This document shows, one piece after another, positions 27,715-35,254 of a stretch of DNA of 35,254 bases. The stretch lies in NCBI GenBank assembly GCA_017695025.1, contig JADILX010000078.1, positions 1-35,254 on the forward strand. The letters are read 5' to 3'. The notes beneath the pieces are model-generated. The model was not told where the DNA came from, ran no database searches, and worked only from the letters and a program-made list of their open reading frames with translations. A program made the translations under genes and the position numbers. Position 1 is the first letter of the stretch. Every line of letters begins with the position of its first letter. This DNA is from Candidatus Cryptobacteroides excrementavium (lineage in GTDB: Bacteria > Bacteroidota > Bacteroidia > Bacteroidales > UBA932).

Positions 27715-28191
27715 TTAATACAGGCCTTTTATGTCTGTGATTTTTTCGCAATAATGGCAGAGAAGCGATATTTCTTCACCGTTGTCGATGGTGGTGAAAC
27801 GGGTCTTTACCGGCTGGTGGTTGGTGATGCATTTGGGGTTCATGCATTTGGCTATGCCTTCGATTTCGTGCGGCATGACAAGCTTTTTCTTTTCCGTCAC
27901 CTTGAAATTACGTATTATGTTGACGGTGGCTTTCGGGGCTATGAGCGCAAGTTTGTTCAGTTCCTCATCCTTGAAGAATCTGTCGGCTATCTTTATTATG
28001 CCTTTTTTCCCGAACAGCTTGCTGTTGAGGTTGATGCCGATTGTAATCTGATTTTTTTCGTCCATCAGGTCCAGTATCTCAAGTGCCTTGAATACCATTC
28101 CCGCAGGTATATGGTCCAGAACGGTGCCGTTTTCAAGGGCACTGACCACGAGTTCTTTGTCTGTATGTGTCATGATGTGATTTTTATTCAT
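27715..28191 (-). CDS. pyrI: Aspartate carbamoyltransferase regulatory subunit
   Basis: NGTVLDHIPAGMVFKALEIL, Zn-binding CMNPKCITNHQ...CHYCEK; 3 bp after pyrB. Confidence 0.96.
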   Translation of the reverse strand: MNKNHIMTHTDKELVVSALENGTVLDHIPAGMVFKALEILDLMDEKNQITIGINLNSKLFGKKGIIKIADRFFKDEELNKLALIAPKATVNIIRNFKVTEKKKLVMPHEIEGIAKCMNPKCITNHQPVKTRFTTIDNGEEISLLCHYCEKITDIKGLY

Positions 28192-28194
28192 TGG

Positions 28195-29100
28195 TTATCT
28201 GTAACCCAGAAGATAGGCGATGATGGCCATACGGATATAAAGTCCGTTTTCTGCCTGCTTGAAATACCATGCATACGGGGTCTCGTCCACATCCTGGTCT
28301 ATTTCATTCACTCTCGGGAGCGGATGCAGAATCTTCATGTTGGGCTTTACGTTCCCGAGCATGGAGGCACTCAGCCGGTACACGTCCCTGACTCTTTCGT
28401 ATTCCATGGGGTCTGTAAACCTTTCCTGCTGTACTCGAGTCATATACAATATGTCGCAGTCATCCAGATGCTCTTCGAGAGACCGGCTTTCCTTGTAGCC
28501 GATGCCTTTTTCATGCAGGAATTCCTTGTATTCTACAGGCATTCTCAGTTCATCCGGTGCGGTAAATATGAAATTGGGGCTGAAATGTGACATGGCCTGC
28601 AGCAGGGAGTGCGTTGTCCTGCCGTATTTGAGATCTCCGACCATGTTTATGGTGAGCCCGTCAAGGTGCCCCTGCGTCTGCATTATCGTATAGAGGTCGA
28701 GCAATGTCTGTGACGGATGCTGGTTGGCCCCGTCCCCGGCATTTACTACAGGGACTGAAGCGACTTCGGATGCGTATCGCGAACTGCCCTCAAGAGGGTG
28801 TCTCATGATGATCATGTCCACATAGTTGGATACCATCTTGATGGTGTCCTTGAGAGTCTCCCCTTTGCTTACGCTCGTGTTAGTGGCATCCGAGAACCCT
28901 ATGACCTTGGCTCCCAGTCTGTTCACCGCAGTCTCGAAACTGAGCCGGGTCCTTGTGGAAGGCTCGAAGAAAATACAGGCGATCACCTTGCCTTCAAGTA
29001 TCTTCTGGACCCTGTTCTTTTCAAATTCCTTGGCGACTTCCAGTACGTGCAGGATTTCCTCCTTGCTGAAATCCCTGATAGAAATGAGGCTTTTATTCAT
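28195..29100 (-). CDS. pyrB: Aspartate carbamoyltransferase catalytic subunit
   Basis: [48 protein letters not shown]. Confidence 0.97.
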   Translation of the reverse strand: MNKSLISIRDFSKEEILHVLEVAKEFEKNRVQKILEGKVIACIFFEPSTRTRLSFETAVNRLGAKVIGFSDATNTSVSKGETLKDTIKMVSNYVDMIIMRHPLEGSSRYASEVASVPVVNAGDGANQHPSQTLLDLYTIMQTQGHLDGLTINMVGDLKYGRTTHSLLQAMSHFSPNFIFTAPDELRMPVEYKEFLHEKGIGYKESRSLEEHLDDCDILYMTRVQQERFTDPMEYERVRDVYRLSASMLGNVKPNMKILHPLPRVNEIDQDVDETPYAWYFKQAENGLYIRMAIIAYLLGYR

Positions 29101-29786
29101 TATTGTAGTCTTATGGTATCATTTGTCATGCCGTCCGTCTGTGCGGTGCCTTTGGCCGTGCTGCTGTGCGTGTCTGTCGCCGAGCAGCCGCCTATCCCGG
29201 AGACCCGTCTCATGAATTCCTCTTCCATAGAAAGCCTTACGGCCACCTCCATGCTGCACTCCATCCCGTAGCCCTGGTTGCACGGTGTCAGGCCGAGGTC
29301 TTTGACCATCTTCATGACATCGTTCATGGACATGTATCCGAAGTCGAGCCGGAACTTTCTTGAGGCGGTCTTTTCGATTGTGACAGCCTTGTCAAGGGCA
29401 TCGGCCGTTGACGTCCGGTATGCCCGCACGAGTCCGGGAATCCCGAGTTTAATCCCTCCGAAGTATCTTGTCACTACAACAAGGACATCGCTCAGCCCGC
29501 GGGAGTCTATCTGTCCCAGGATGGGTCTTCCGGAAGACCCTGACGGCTCGCCGTCATCATTTGCCCTGTACCTGTCTCCGAGATGCCCGAGTCTCCATGC
29601 ATAGCAGTGATGCCTTGCGTCATGGTATTCTTTCCTGAGCGAGGCCACTATCTCTTTTATCTCCTCTTCTGTCTCGACCGGGTAGGCATGGGCAATGAAT
29701 CTGCTTCCATTGTCTTTGAACAGCCCCTCTGTGGGGGCTGAGATGCTTTTATAGGAATCCCGTATGGTGTCTCCAGCCGTGTTCAT
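29100..29786 (-). CDS. yigZ: YigZ/IMPACT family protein
   Basis: [90 protein letters not shown]. Confidence 0.94.
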   Translation of the reverse strand: MNTAGDTIRDSYKSISAPTEGLFKDNGSRFIAHAYPVETEEEIKEIVASLRKEYHDARHHCYAWRLGHLGDRYRANDDGEPSGSSGRPILGQIDSRGLSDVLVVVTRYFGGIKLGIPGLVRAYRTSTADALDKAVTIEKTASRKFRLDFGYMSMNDVMKMVKDLGLTPCNQGYGMECSMEVAVRLSMEEEFMRRVSGIGGCSATDTHSSTAKGTAQTDGMTNDTIRLQ

Positions 29787-29794
29787 ACAGAACC

Positions 29795-29825
29795 CAAAAT
29801 TAATGCTTTCCCGAGGATTTTACAA
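29795..29825 (-). promoter_or_regulatory. Bacteroidota-type promoter for yigZ-pyrB-pyrI
   Basis: Minus-strand TTG (29825-29823) N20 TAATTTTG (29802-29795); fits the -33 TTG / -7 TAnnTTTG consensus; very close to yigZ ATG. Confidence 0.55.
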
Positions 29826-29834
29826 TATATTTTG

Positions 29835-29842
29835 TACCTTTG
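29835..29842 (+). promoter_or_regulatory. Candidate -7 element for the pRiA4b-like gene / miaA
   Basis: TACCTTTG matches TAnnTTTG, about 70 nt upstream of ATG 29912; -33 element not well spaced. Confidence 0.4.
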
Positions 29843-29911
29843 GTCTTGCTTTTTCCGTGGCTGTCTGCGGAAGATTTTGTTTTTCGTTGTCTTTTAATAT
29901 TATATCAAGAT

Positions 29912-30451
29912 ATGGTACTTAAATACAGAGTTTCTCTGCCTGGAATCAAGGGCTTTGCAAGAGTTTATGAGGCAAGTGAAAGTTCTACGCTGTATGCATT
30001 TCACAAGCAGATGAGAGCGGATATGGATTTCCCGCAGGACCAGATGGTCCTGTTCAAGGCAATGGACGGTGACGGGAAAGTCTCTGCAAGATACGGTATC
30101 TTTGACCTTGGGGCAGGTACCATAGATTCGGTTACTCTCGGCCAGACCTGGAAGAAGGGAGAGGTGTCGTTCCTGTATTTCTATGATACGGTCAATGCAA
30201 AGAGTGTGATTGTGACTTGTGAAGGGGAGGTGGAGCCCCGTCCTGGGGTAGTGTACCCTGTGCTTGTCGAGGCCAAAGGCCCTAATCCGATAGAGTTCGA
30301 GAACGGATACGTCGCTTTCGAAGATCTCCCCGATGAAAAGAAGAAGTCCCCGGAGTCTGATGATGACTGGGATGATGATGACGATGCCGACGACGTCAGG
30401 GATGATGACACGGAGGAGATATATGATGAGAATGAGAATGACGGGGACTGA
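29912..30451 (+). CDS. pRiA4b ORF-3-like family protein with acidic C-terminal tail
   Basis: VLKYRVSLPGIKGFARVYEASESSTLYAFHKQMRADMDFP... resembles pRiA4b ORF-3 domain; tail DDDWDDDDDADDVRDDDTEEIYDENENDGD. Start moved to ATG 29912. Confidence 0.72.
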   Translation: MVLKYRVSLPGIKGFARVYEASESSTLYAFHKQMRADMDFPQDQMVLFKAMDGDGKVSARYGIFDLGAGTIDSVTLGQTWKKGEVSFLYFYDTVNAKSVIVTCEGEVEPRPGVVYPVLVEAKGPNPIEFENGYVAFEDLPDEKKKSPESDDDWDDDDDADDVRDDDTEEIYDENENDGD

Positions 30452-30468
30452 TTCGTGTCAGTGATGTC

Positions 30469-31329
30469 ATGAAAAGGAAACTTGTCATTGTCCTCGGCCC
30501 CACTGCTGTCGGCAAGACTGACTACAGCATAGAACTTGCCCTGAAGTATGGCTCTCCTGTCATATCCTGTGATTCGAGACAGATTTACAGGGAAATGTCC
30601 ATAGGTACCGCTGTGCCTTCTGCTTCACAACTTGCCGCTGTGAAGCATTATTTTATCAGGTCGCATTCCGTCACGGTTCCATATACTGCCGGAAAATATG
30701 AGATAGAGGCTCTTTCTCTTATAGGGAGACTGTTTTCCGAGGGGCATGAGACTCTTGTCATGGCCGGAGGCTCCGGATTTTATATAGATGCTGTCTGCAA
30801 GGGATTGGATGATTTCCCTCCTGCAGACCAGGAATTGCGTGCGTCACTGACTGCAAGGCTCAAGGCGGAGGGAGTGGAGTCGCTGAGGCTTGACCTGAAG
30901 AGACTCGACCCTGAAAGTTATGCCACGATAGACATCGCCAACGGGCAGCGGGTGGTCAGGGCTCTTGAAGTATGCCTGATGACAGGCAGAAAATTCTCTT
31001 CATTCAAGACATCCACAATAAAGAAACGGGACTTCGAAGTGGAGAAAATCGGGCTGACAAGGCCCCGTGATGTCCTTTACGGCCGTATAAACCACAGGGT
31101 GTCAGCCATGCTTGAAGACGGTCTTGTCGAAGAAGTCCGTTCCCTCATCCCTTATCGGGATCTGCCTGCGCTCCAGACAGTAGGCTACAGGGAGATATTC
31201 GAATTCCTTGACGGCAGCATCAGTCTTGAGCGTGCGGCCGAACTTGTCCGCCGCAATACGCGGCATTATGCCAAGCGCCAGATGACATGGTGGGGAAGGG
31301 ACAAGGATATCCGCTGGATAGAACTGTAA
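30469..31329 (+). CDS. miaA: tRNA dimethylallyltransferase MiaA
   Basis: VIVLGPTAVGKTDYSIELALKYGSPVISCDSRQIYREMSIGTA, GGSGFYIDAV, VGYREIFEF, RRNTRHYAKRQMTWW. Confidence 0.97.
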   Translation: MKRKLVIVLGPTAVGKTDYSIELALKYGSPVISCDSRQIYREMSIGTAVPSASQLAAVKHYFIRSHSVTVPYTAGKYEIEALSLIGRLFSEGHETLVMAGGSGFYIDAVCKGLDDFPPADQELRASLTARLKAEGVESLRLDLKRLDPESYATIDIANGQRVVRALEVCLMTGRKFSSFKTSTIKKRDFEVEKIGLTRPRDVLYGRINHRVSAMLEDGLVEEVRSLIPYRDLPALQTVGYREIFEFLDGSISLERAAELVRRNTRHYAKRQMTWWGRDKDIRWIEL

Positions 31330-31431
31330 TACGCCCCGGGTGGTCTCCTCCCGTTCACGAGGCCACGGGCGGCCACGCCGTCCGAACTATTAGGCCAATG
31401 ATAATTTGGTGGTGTTTTTTTGTGGGGAATG

Positions 31432-31475
31432 AAAAAGCCGGCCTCAAAACTGCTTTTGGGCCGGCTTCCTTTTTC
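31432..31475. terminator. Bidirectional intrinsic terminator between miaA and the DUF3127 gene
   Basis: AAAAAGCCGGCC ... GGCCGGCTT CCTTTTT: AAGCCGGCC (31435-31443) pairs with GGCCGGCTT (31459-31467); A-run before, T-rich after; convergent genes. Confidence 0.85.
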
Positions 31476-31612
31476 ATTGTTGTTCCGTGAGGTCAACCAC
31501 GGCTTCTCTTTCGGATATTCGATTCCCGGAGAGATATCAGGCATTTGTGGTCACCATATTTCCCCGGAAAGATGGCCTTTATTGCAGGCCTGTTGATATC
31601 CCTCTGATGGTA

Positions 31613-32017
31613 TCAGAACGGGAGGTCGTCATCGTCCTGGCTGTCCTGGCTGTCTGCTGCCTGTGGCGCCTGAGTCTGTGCTGGCTGTGCTGCAGGCTGG
31701 GCCGGGGCCTGTGCCGGTGCAGCGGCTGATGCCGCCTCTCCGGAAGAGTCGAGCCTCCACGCCCTCAGGTCAGTATACCACCGTCCGTTGTATTCACGGC
31801 TGCTGATGTTGAAGGACACTTTGACAGAATCCCCGATCTGGAATCTTTCCAGATCCTTGACCTTGTCTTCTCCCCACACGTTGAAACATGCCTGTGACGG
31901 GAAGTTCCCCTCCTGGTATTCGATGATGAACTCCTGCTTTGACCAGTTGCCTCTTGCCGAGACACCTGACTGCACATTGAGTTTCCTTATGATTTTTCCT
32001 TCAAGTTCCAATGCCAT
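31613..32017 (-). CDS. DUF3127-like OB-fold / SSB-like protein with DDDLPF C-terminal tip
   Basis: MALELEGKIIRKLNVQSGVSARGNWSKQEFIIEYQEGNFPSQACFNVWGEDKVKDLERFQIGDSVKVSFNISSREYNGRWYTDLRAWRL, Ala/Pro/Gln linker, acidic tip. Confidence 0.82.
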   Translation of the reverse strand: MALELEGKIIRKLNVQSGVSARGNWSKQEFIIEYQEGNFPSQACFNVWGEDKVKDLERFQIGDSVKVSFNISSREYNGRWYTDLRAWRLDSSGEAASAAAPAQAPAQPAAQPAQTQAPQAADSQDSQDDDDLPF

Positions 32018-32041
32018 GGCAATTGTATTTTATCGTCAGGC

Positions 32042-32800
32042 CTATTTCTCTTCTTCAGCAGGCACTTTCCCTACCTTTACGACGTCAACGTCGAAAATAA
32101 GTGTTGAGTTAGGTCCGATCTTGCCCATCTTGCGTGCCCCGTAAGCCAGGGAGTCCGGTACGAAGAGTTCTATTGTCCCGCCTTCACCTACAAGCTGGAG
32201 TCCCTCTGTCCATCCTTTTATGACTCTTGTAAGTATCATTCTTACAGGCTCTTTCTCAGGGTCGGAAGCATCGAATTCAGTCCCGTCGATAAGTGTTCCG
32301 GTGTACTGTACCCATACTGTGTCCTTCGGCCCTGCCTTTACGTCATTGCCGGCTTCAACGATTCTGTACTGGAGTCCGCTGTCTGTCACCACGATGCCGT
32401 CTTTCATCTTGTTGGCCTTCATGAACTCTTCGCCTTCTGCCTTGTTGACAGCAGCCTCATAGTTGTTCCTCTTGGTGATGTAACTGTTCAGAAGTTTGTT
32501 CATCTGGTCAGGATTGACCTTGAACTGTGCGTTGAATTCAGGAGTGTTCATCTCGCCTTCAGCCTTGATGAAATCCATCATTCCTTTCCGGATCTCCGAA
32601 TAGTTGAGGTCTTCCCCGAAATTGTTGGCCTTGATGAAATATCCGAAGTTGATACCGATGAGATAACTGACAGAGTCTGTCTCTGCATGGGTAGGGAGTT
32701 CGGCGTCTACCTTCACATTGCTTTTCTGTGAAGACCCGCAGGCAGTAAATATTGCTGCGGCTGCAGCAGTGGCTGCAATGATTCTGACAATCTTTTTCAT
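32042..32800 (-). CDS. FKBP-type peptidyl-prolyl isomerase, predicted lipoprotein
   Basis: Lipobox-like signal MKKIVRIIAATAAAAAIFTACGSS; FKBP core GPKDTVWVQYTGTLIDGTEFDAS, VIKGWTEGLQLVGEGGTIELFVPDSLAYG. Confidence 0.94.
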   Translation of the reverse strand: MKKIVRIIAATAAAAAIFTACGSSQKSNVKVDAELPTHAETDSVSYLIGINFGYFIKANNFGEDLNYSEIRKGMMDFIKAEGEMNTPEFNAQFKVNPDQMNKLLNSYITKRNNYEAAVNKAEGEEFMKANKMKDGIVVTDSGLQYRIVEAGNDVKAGPKDTVWVQYTGTLIDGTEFDASDPEKEPVRMILTRVIKGWTEGLQLVGEGGTIELFVPDSLAYGARKMGKIGPNSTLIFDVDVVKVGKVPAEEEK

Positions 32801-32940
32801 TTTCTTTTGGTTTTTATTGATTTATAACAATTTTGTCTTTTATGTCCGTCTGGCGGTATAGCCATTGGCTCCGGCCAGACGCGAAAACATACAAATATCG
32901 GAAAAAATATTGATAATCCATTCTTTCTGAATGGTGATTT

Positions 32941-34149
32941 TTATTTTTTTCTGCAAGTCATGTCCAGTGCAAACAATCCGGTGACTGCCGCAATGGCGGA
33001 TGTGAGCAGGATGCTCATTTTCCCGATGTCTGTGATGACAGGATCGCTAAATGCGAGACTGTTGATGAAGATGGACATGGTGAACCCTATGCCTCCGAGG
33101 AGTCCCATTGCTGCGACCTGTCCCCATGTGACGCCTTCCGGAAGTGAAGCGGCACCTGTCTTGACCCCAATGAAACTCAGCAGGAATATGCCGAGAGGCT
33201 TGCCTATGAGCAGTCCGAAGAATATCCCGAGTGATACTGGCGGTATGCCTTCTGACCCGAATATCCCGAAGTCGATGGCCACACCGGCATTGGCAAGTGC
33301 AAAGAGCGGGATTATCAGGAAGTTGACGGCAGGGTGGAGCCCGTGTATGAATTTGTGCATCAGCGAGTCCTCTTTCCCTTCTTCAGAGCATTTTGCAGGG
33401 ATGAGGGAGGCGAGCATGACTCCTGCTATTGTCGCGTGGATTCCTGACCGGTAGGTGAAATACCACATCAATATTCCCGGTATGATGTACAGCAGCCTGT
33501 TCTGGAGCCTGGCCCTGTTGAAAATGAACAGTATCACCATGATTATCCCGGCATATATGAGCCAGCCGAGATGCAGGGCGTGCGAAGGATAGAAGACAGC
33601 AAGCACTATTATGGCTCCGAGGTCGTCCACGATTGCCAGTGCGGTAAGGAAAATCTTCAGGTTGGCGGGGACCCTGCTTCCGAGAAGCGAGATGATGCCT
33701 ATTGCGAAGGCGATGTCTGTTGCCATCGGTATGCCCCATCCGCCTGCGGTATCTGCTTCGCCGGCATTGAAAATCGAGTAGATCAGGGCCGGGACGGCCA
33801 TGCCTCCTATTGCGGCCATTACAGGCAGCGAGGATTTTTTCAGTGATGTGAGCTGGCCGAAAAGCATTTCACGCTTGATCTCAAGACCGACGGAAAAGAA
33901 GAATATGGCCATAAGCGCATCGTTGACCCAGTGGCGCAGGCTCATATCAAGGGAAAAGTCCGCTATCTTGATGCTCCCTTCCTTGTCCCAGATGTTGTTG
34001 ATCCATTCGGTCTCCGGGAATGATGCAAGGGCGACTGATATCATCGTGCAGATGAGCAGTAATATACCGGCTGTTGATTCTTTCTGTAGAAGGCTGTTGA
34101 TGCCGTTGCGTGTTTTCTTGTGGTTCAGGTCAGATGTCATATGTGTCAT
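32941..34149 (-). CDS. nhaA: Na+/H+ antiporter NhaA
   Basis: MAIFFFSVGLEIKREMLFGQL, GWGIPMATDIAFAIGII, LTALAIVDDLGAIIVLAVFY. Confidence 0.97.
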   Translation of the reverse strand: MTHMTSDLNHKKTRNGINSLLQKESTAGILLLICTMISVALASFPETEWINNIWDKEGSIKIADFSLDMSLRHWVNDALMAIFFFSVGLEIKREMLFGQLTSLKKSSLPVMAAIGGMAVPALIYSIFNAGEADTAGGWGIPMATDIAFAIGIISLLGSRVPANLKIFLTALAIVDDLGAIIVLAVFYPSHALHLGWLIYAGIIMVILFIFNRARLQNRLLYIIPGILMWYFTYRSGIHATIAGVMLASLIPAKCSEEGKEDSLMHKFIHGLHPAVNFLIIPLFALANAGVAIDFGIFGSEGIPPVSLGIFFGLLIGKPLGIFLLSFIGVKTGAASLPEGVTWGQVAAMGLLGGIGFTMSIFINSLAFSDPVITDIGKMSILLTSAIAAVTGLFALDMTCRKK

Positions 34150-34166
34150 GCATTGGTTTCAGAGGG

Positions 34167-34174
34167 CAAATATA
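34167..34174 (-). promoter_or_regulatory. Candidate -7 element for nhaA
   Basis: Minus-strand TATATTTG matches TAnnTTTG, about 18 nt from ATG 34149; -33 zone is T-rich (TTTT, about 20 nt upstream). Confidence 0.5.
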
Positions 34175-34189
34175 CGCAGAAGCCGAGAG

Positions 34190-34220
34190 TAATGAAAATG
34201 AACTTGTTCAATTTTCATTA
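34190..34220. promoter_or_regulatory. Long imperfect palindrome over the nhaA -33 region
   Basis: TAATGAAAATGAAC TT GTTCAATTTTCATTA: 14 bp of pairing with one bulged base. Confidence 0.6.
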
Positions 34221-34225
34221 CCGAG

Positions 34226-34291
34226 GCGCAACAGTATATGTGGCCGACAGGCCAAATTGCGCAACAGTATATGTGGCCGGAGGCCAGGTGT
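34226..34291. repeat. Two-copy 33-bp tandem repeat with internal hairpin, nhaA-recQ intergenic
   Basis: Identical 21-mer GCGCAACAGTATATGTGGCCG at 34226-34246 and 34259-34279, each followed by a GGCCA arm that pairs with the TGGCC in the repeat. Confidence 0.8.
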
Positions 34292-34365
34292 CAGATGAAA
34301 AATCTTCCGCAAATATTTGTTCGGGGGAAAAATATCGTTAACTTAGGAGAATTAAATCGTGTTCT

Positions 34366-35254
34366 ATGGATATTGATTCTTCAGCGTTGCATGCCAGACT
34401 CAAGGAGTTCTTCGGTTTTGACTCGTTCAAAGGTGATCAGGAAAAGATAATAATGGAACTGATAGCCGGGCACAATGCTTTTGTGCTGATGCCTACCGGA
34501 GGAGGGAAATCTCTCTGCTATCAGTTGCCTGCCCTTGTTATGGACGGGACGGCCATAGTCATCTCCCCGCTGATCTCGCTCATGAAGAATCAGGTCGATG
34601 CCATCAGGGGATTTGTCTCAGGTAACGGAGGAATAGCGCACTTCCTGAACTCCTCCCTCTCCAAGGCACAGTTGAACGAGGTGCATTCCGACCTGCTGTC
34701 GGGAGTCACAAAACTTCTGTATGTGGCTCCGGAGTCTTTGACCAAGCCTGACAATATCGCCTTGCTCAAAGAGATAAAAATATCATTCTATGCAATAGAT
34801 GAGGCTCACTGCATCTCAGAATGGGGGCATGATTTCCGGCCGGAATACAGACGCATAAGGGCTATCATTGACGAGATAGGCAGTGCCCCGATCATAGCAT
34901 TGACCGCTACCGCCACCCCGAAGGTGCAGAATGATATCCAGAAGACTCTCGGGATGATGGATGCCAGAGTCTTCAAGTCATCTTTCAACAGGCCCAACCT
35001 CTATTACGAGGTGCGGGACAAGTCTGATACCAAGCGTGACATCATCAGGTTCATCAAACAGCATCCTGGCAAGTCAGGGATAATATACTGTCTCAGCAGA
35101 AAGAAAGTTGAGGAACTGGCGGAACTTTTGAATGTCAACGGAATAAAGGCACTTCCGTATCATGCGGGGCTTGATGCGAAGACGAGGGCCGAGAACCAGG
35201 ACAGGTTCCTGATGGAAGAAGTGGATGTCATAGTCGCCACAATAGCCTTCGGCA
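34366..35254 (+). CDS. recQ: ATP-dependent DNA helicase RecQ (5' part, cut by window edge)
   Basis: MDIDSSALHARLKEFFGFDSFKGDQEKIIMELIAGHNAFVLMPTGGGKSLCYQLPAL, FYAIDEAHCISEWGHDFRPEYRRI, ALTATATP, SFNRPNLYYEV; absent from the ORF track because no stop lies in the window. Confidence 0.96.
   Translation, partial: MDIDSSALHARLKEFFGFDSFKGDQEKIIMELIAGHNAFVLMPTGGGKSLCYQLPALVMDGTAIVISPLISLMKNQVDAIRGFVSGNGGIAHFLNSSLSKAQLNEVHSDLLSGVTKLLYVAPESLTKPDNIALLKEIKISFYAIDEAHCISEWGHDFRPEYRRIRAIIDEIGSAPIIALTATATPKVQNDIQKTLGMMDARVFKSSFNRPNLYYEVRDKSDTKRDIIRFIKQHPGKSGIIYCLSRKKVEELAELLNVNGIKALPYHAGLDAKTRAENQDRFLMEEVDVIVATIAFG

Noticed and set aside
26703-28590. 267-aa and 278-aa plus-strand ORFs opposite serC and pyrB/pyrI
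   Set aside because: Antisense to well-identified enzymes; no domains recognised.
29912-30451. pRiA4b-like gene as evidence for an integrated plasmid or transposon
   Set aside because: No integrase, transposase, att-like repeats or other mobile genes nearby; flanked by housekeeping genes.
31613-32017. Calling this gene the housekeeping ssb
   Set aside because: Only the acidic tip is SSB-typical; the core reads as DUF3127-like, so ssb was not assigned without a profile search.
34226-34279. Repeat pair as a mini-CRISPR
   Set aside because: Only two units with a 12-bp interval, no cas genes nearby, and the interval itself forms part of a hairpin rather than a spacer.

Overview
This window is a mostly housekeeping chromosomal segment from a Bacteroidota, probably Bacteroidales, genome. 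That placement rests on the Bat aerotolerance operon, TAnnTTTG-type -7 elements, and typical family variants. Minus-strand run 1: truA, exbB-exbD-tonB, an RluB/RsuA-type pseudouridine synthase, era, topoisomerase IV subunit A, and aroK (cut by the left edge). Plus-strand run: moxR, DUF58, a membrane protein, batA, batB, batC and a fused batD-batE. This converges on a ferritin gene across a strong bidirectional terminator. Minus-strand run 2 is continuous from serC through serA, DUF1015, bifunctional FTCD, hutU, hutH and hutI. It is followed by yigZ-pyrB-pyrI (minus), a pRiA4b ORF-3-like gene plus miaA (plus), a DUF3127/SSB-like gene plus a FKBP lipoprotein and nhaA (minus), and the 5' part of recQ (plus, cut by the right edge). 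I found no CRISPR array, transposase, prophage, tRNA/rRNA or recognisable defence island. The most unusual signals are small. They are: a 33-bp hairpin-bearing tandem repeat next to a palindrome over the nhaA promoter; nested stem-loops upstream of moxR/bat and of ferritin; an SSB-type acidic tip on a DUF3127 protein; a sliding-clamp-like C-terminal motif on topo IV subunit A; a Lys-type SerA; animal-type histidine catabolism enzymes in one run with serine biosynthesis; and a near-leaderless yigZ promoter. All family calls come from reading the sequence; no database search was run.
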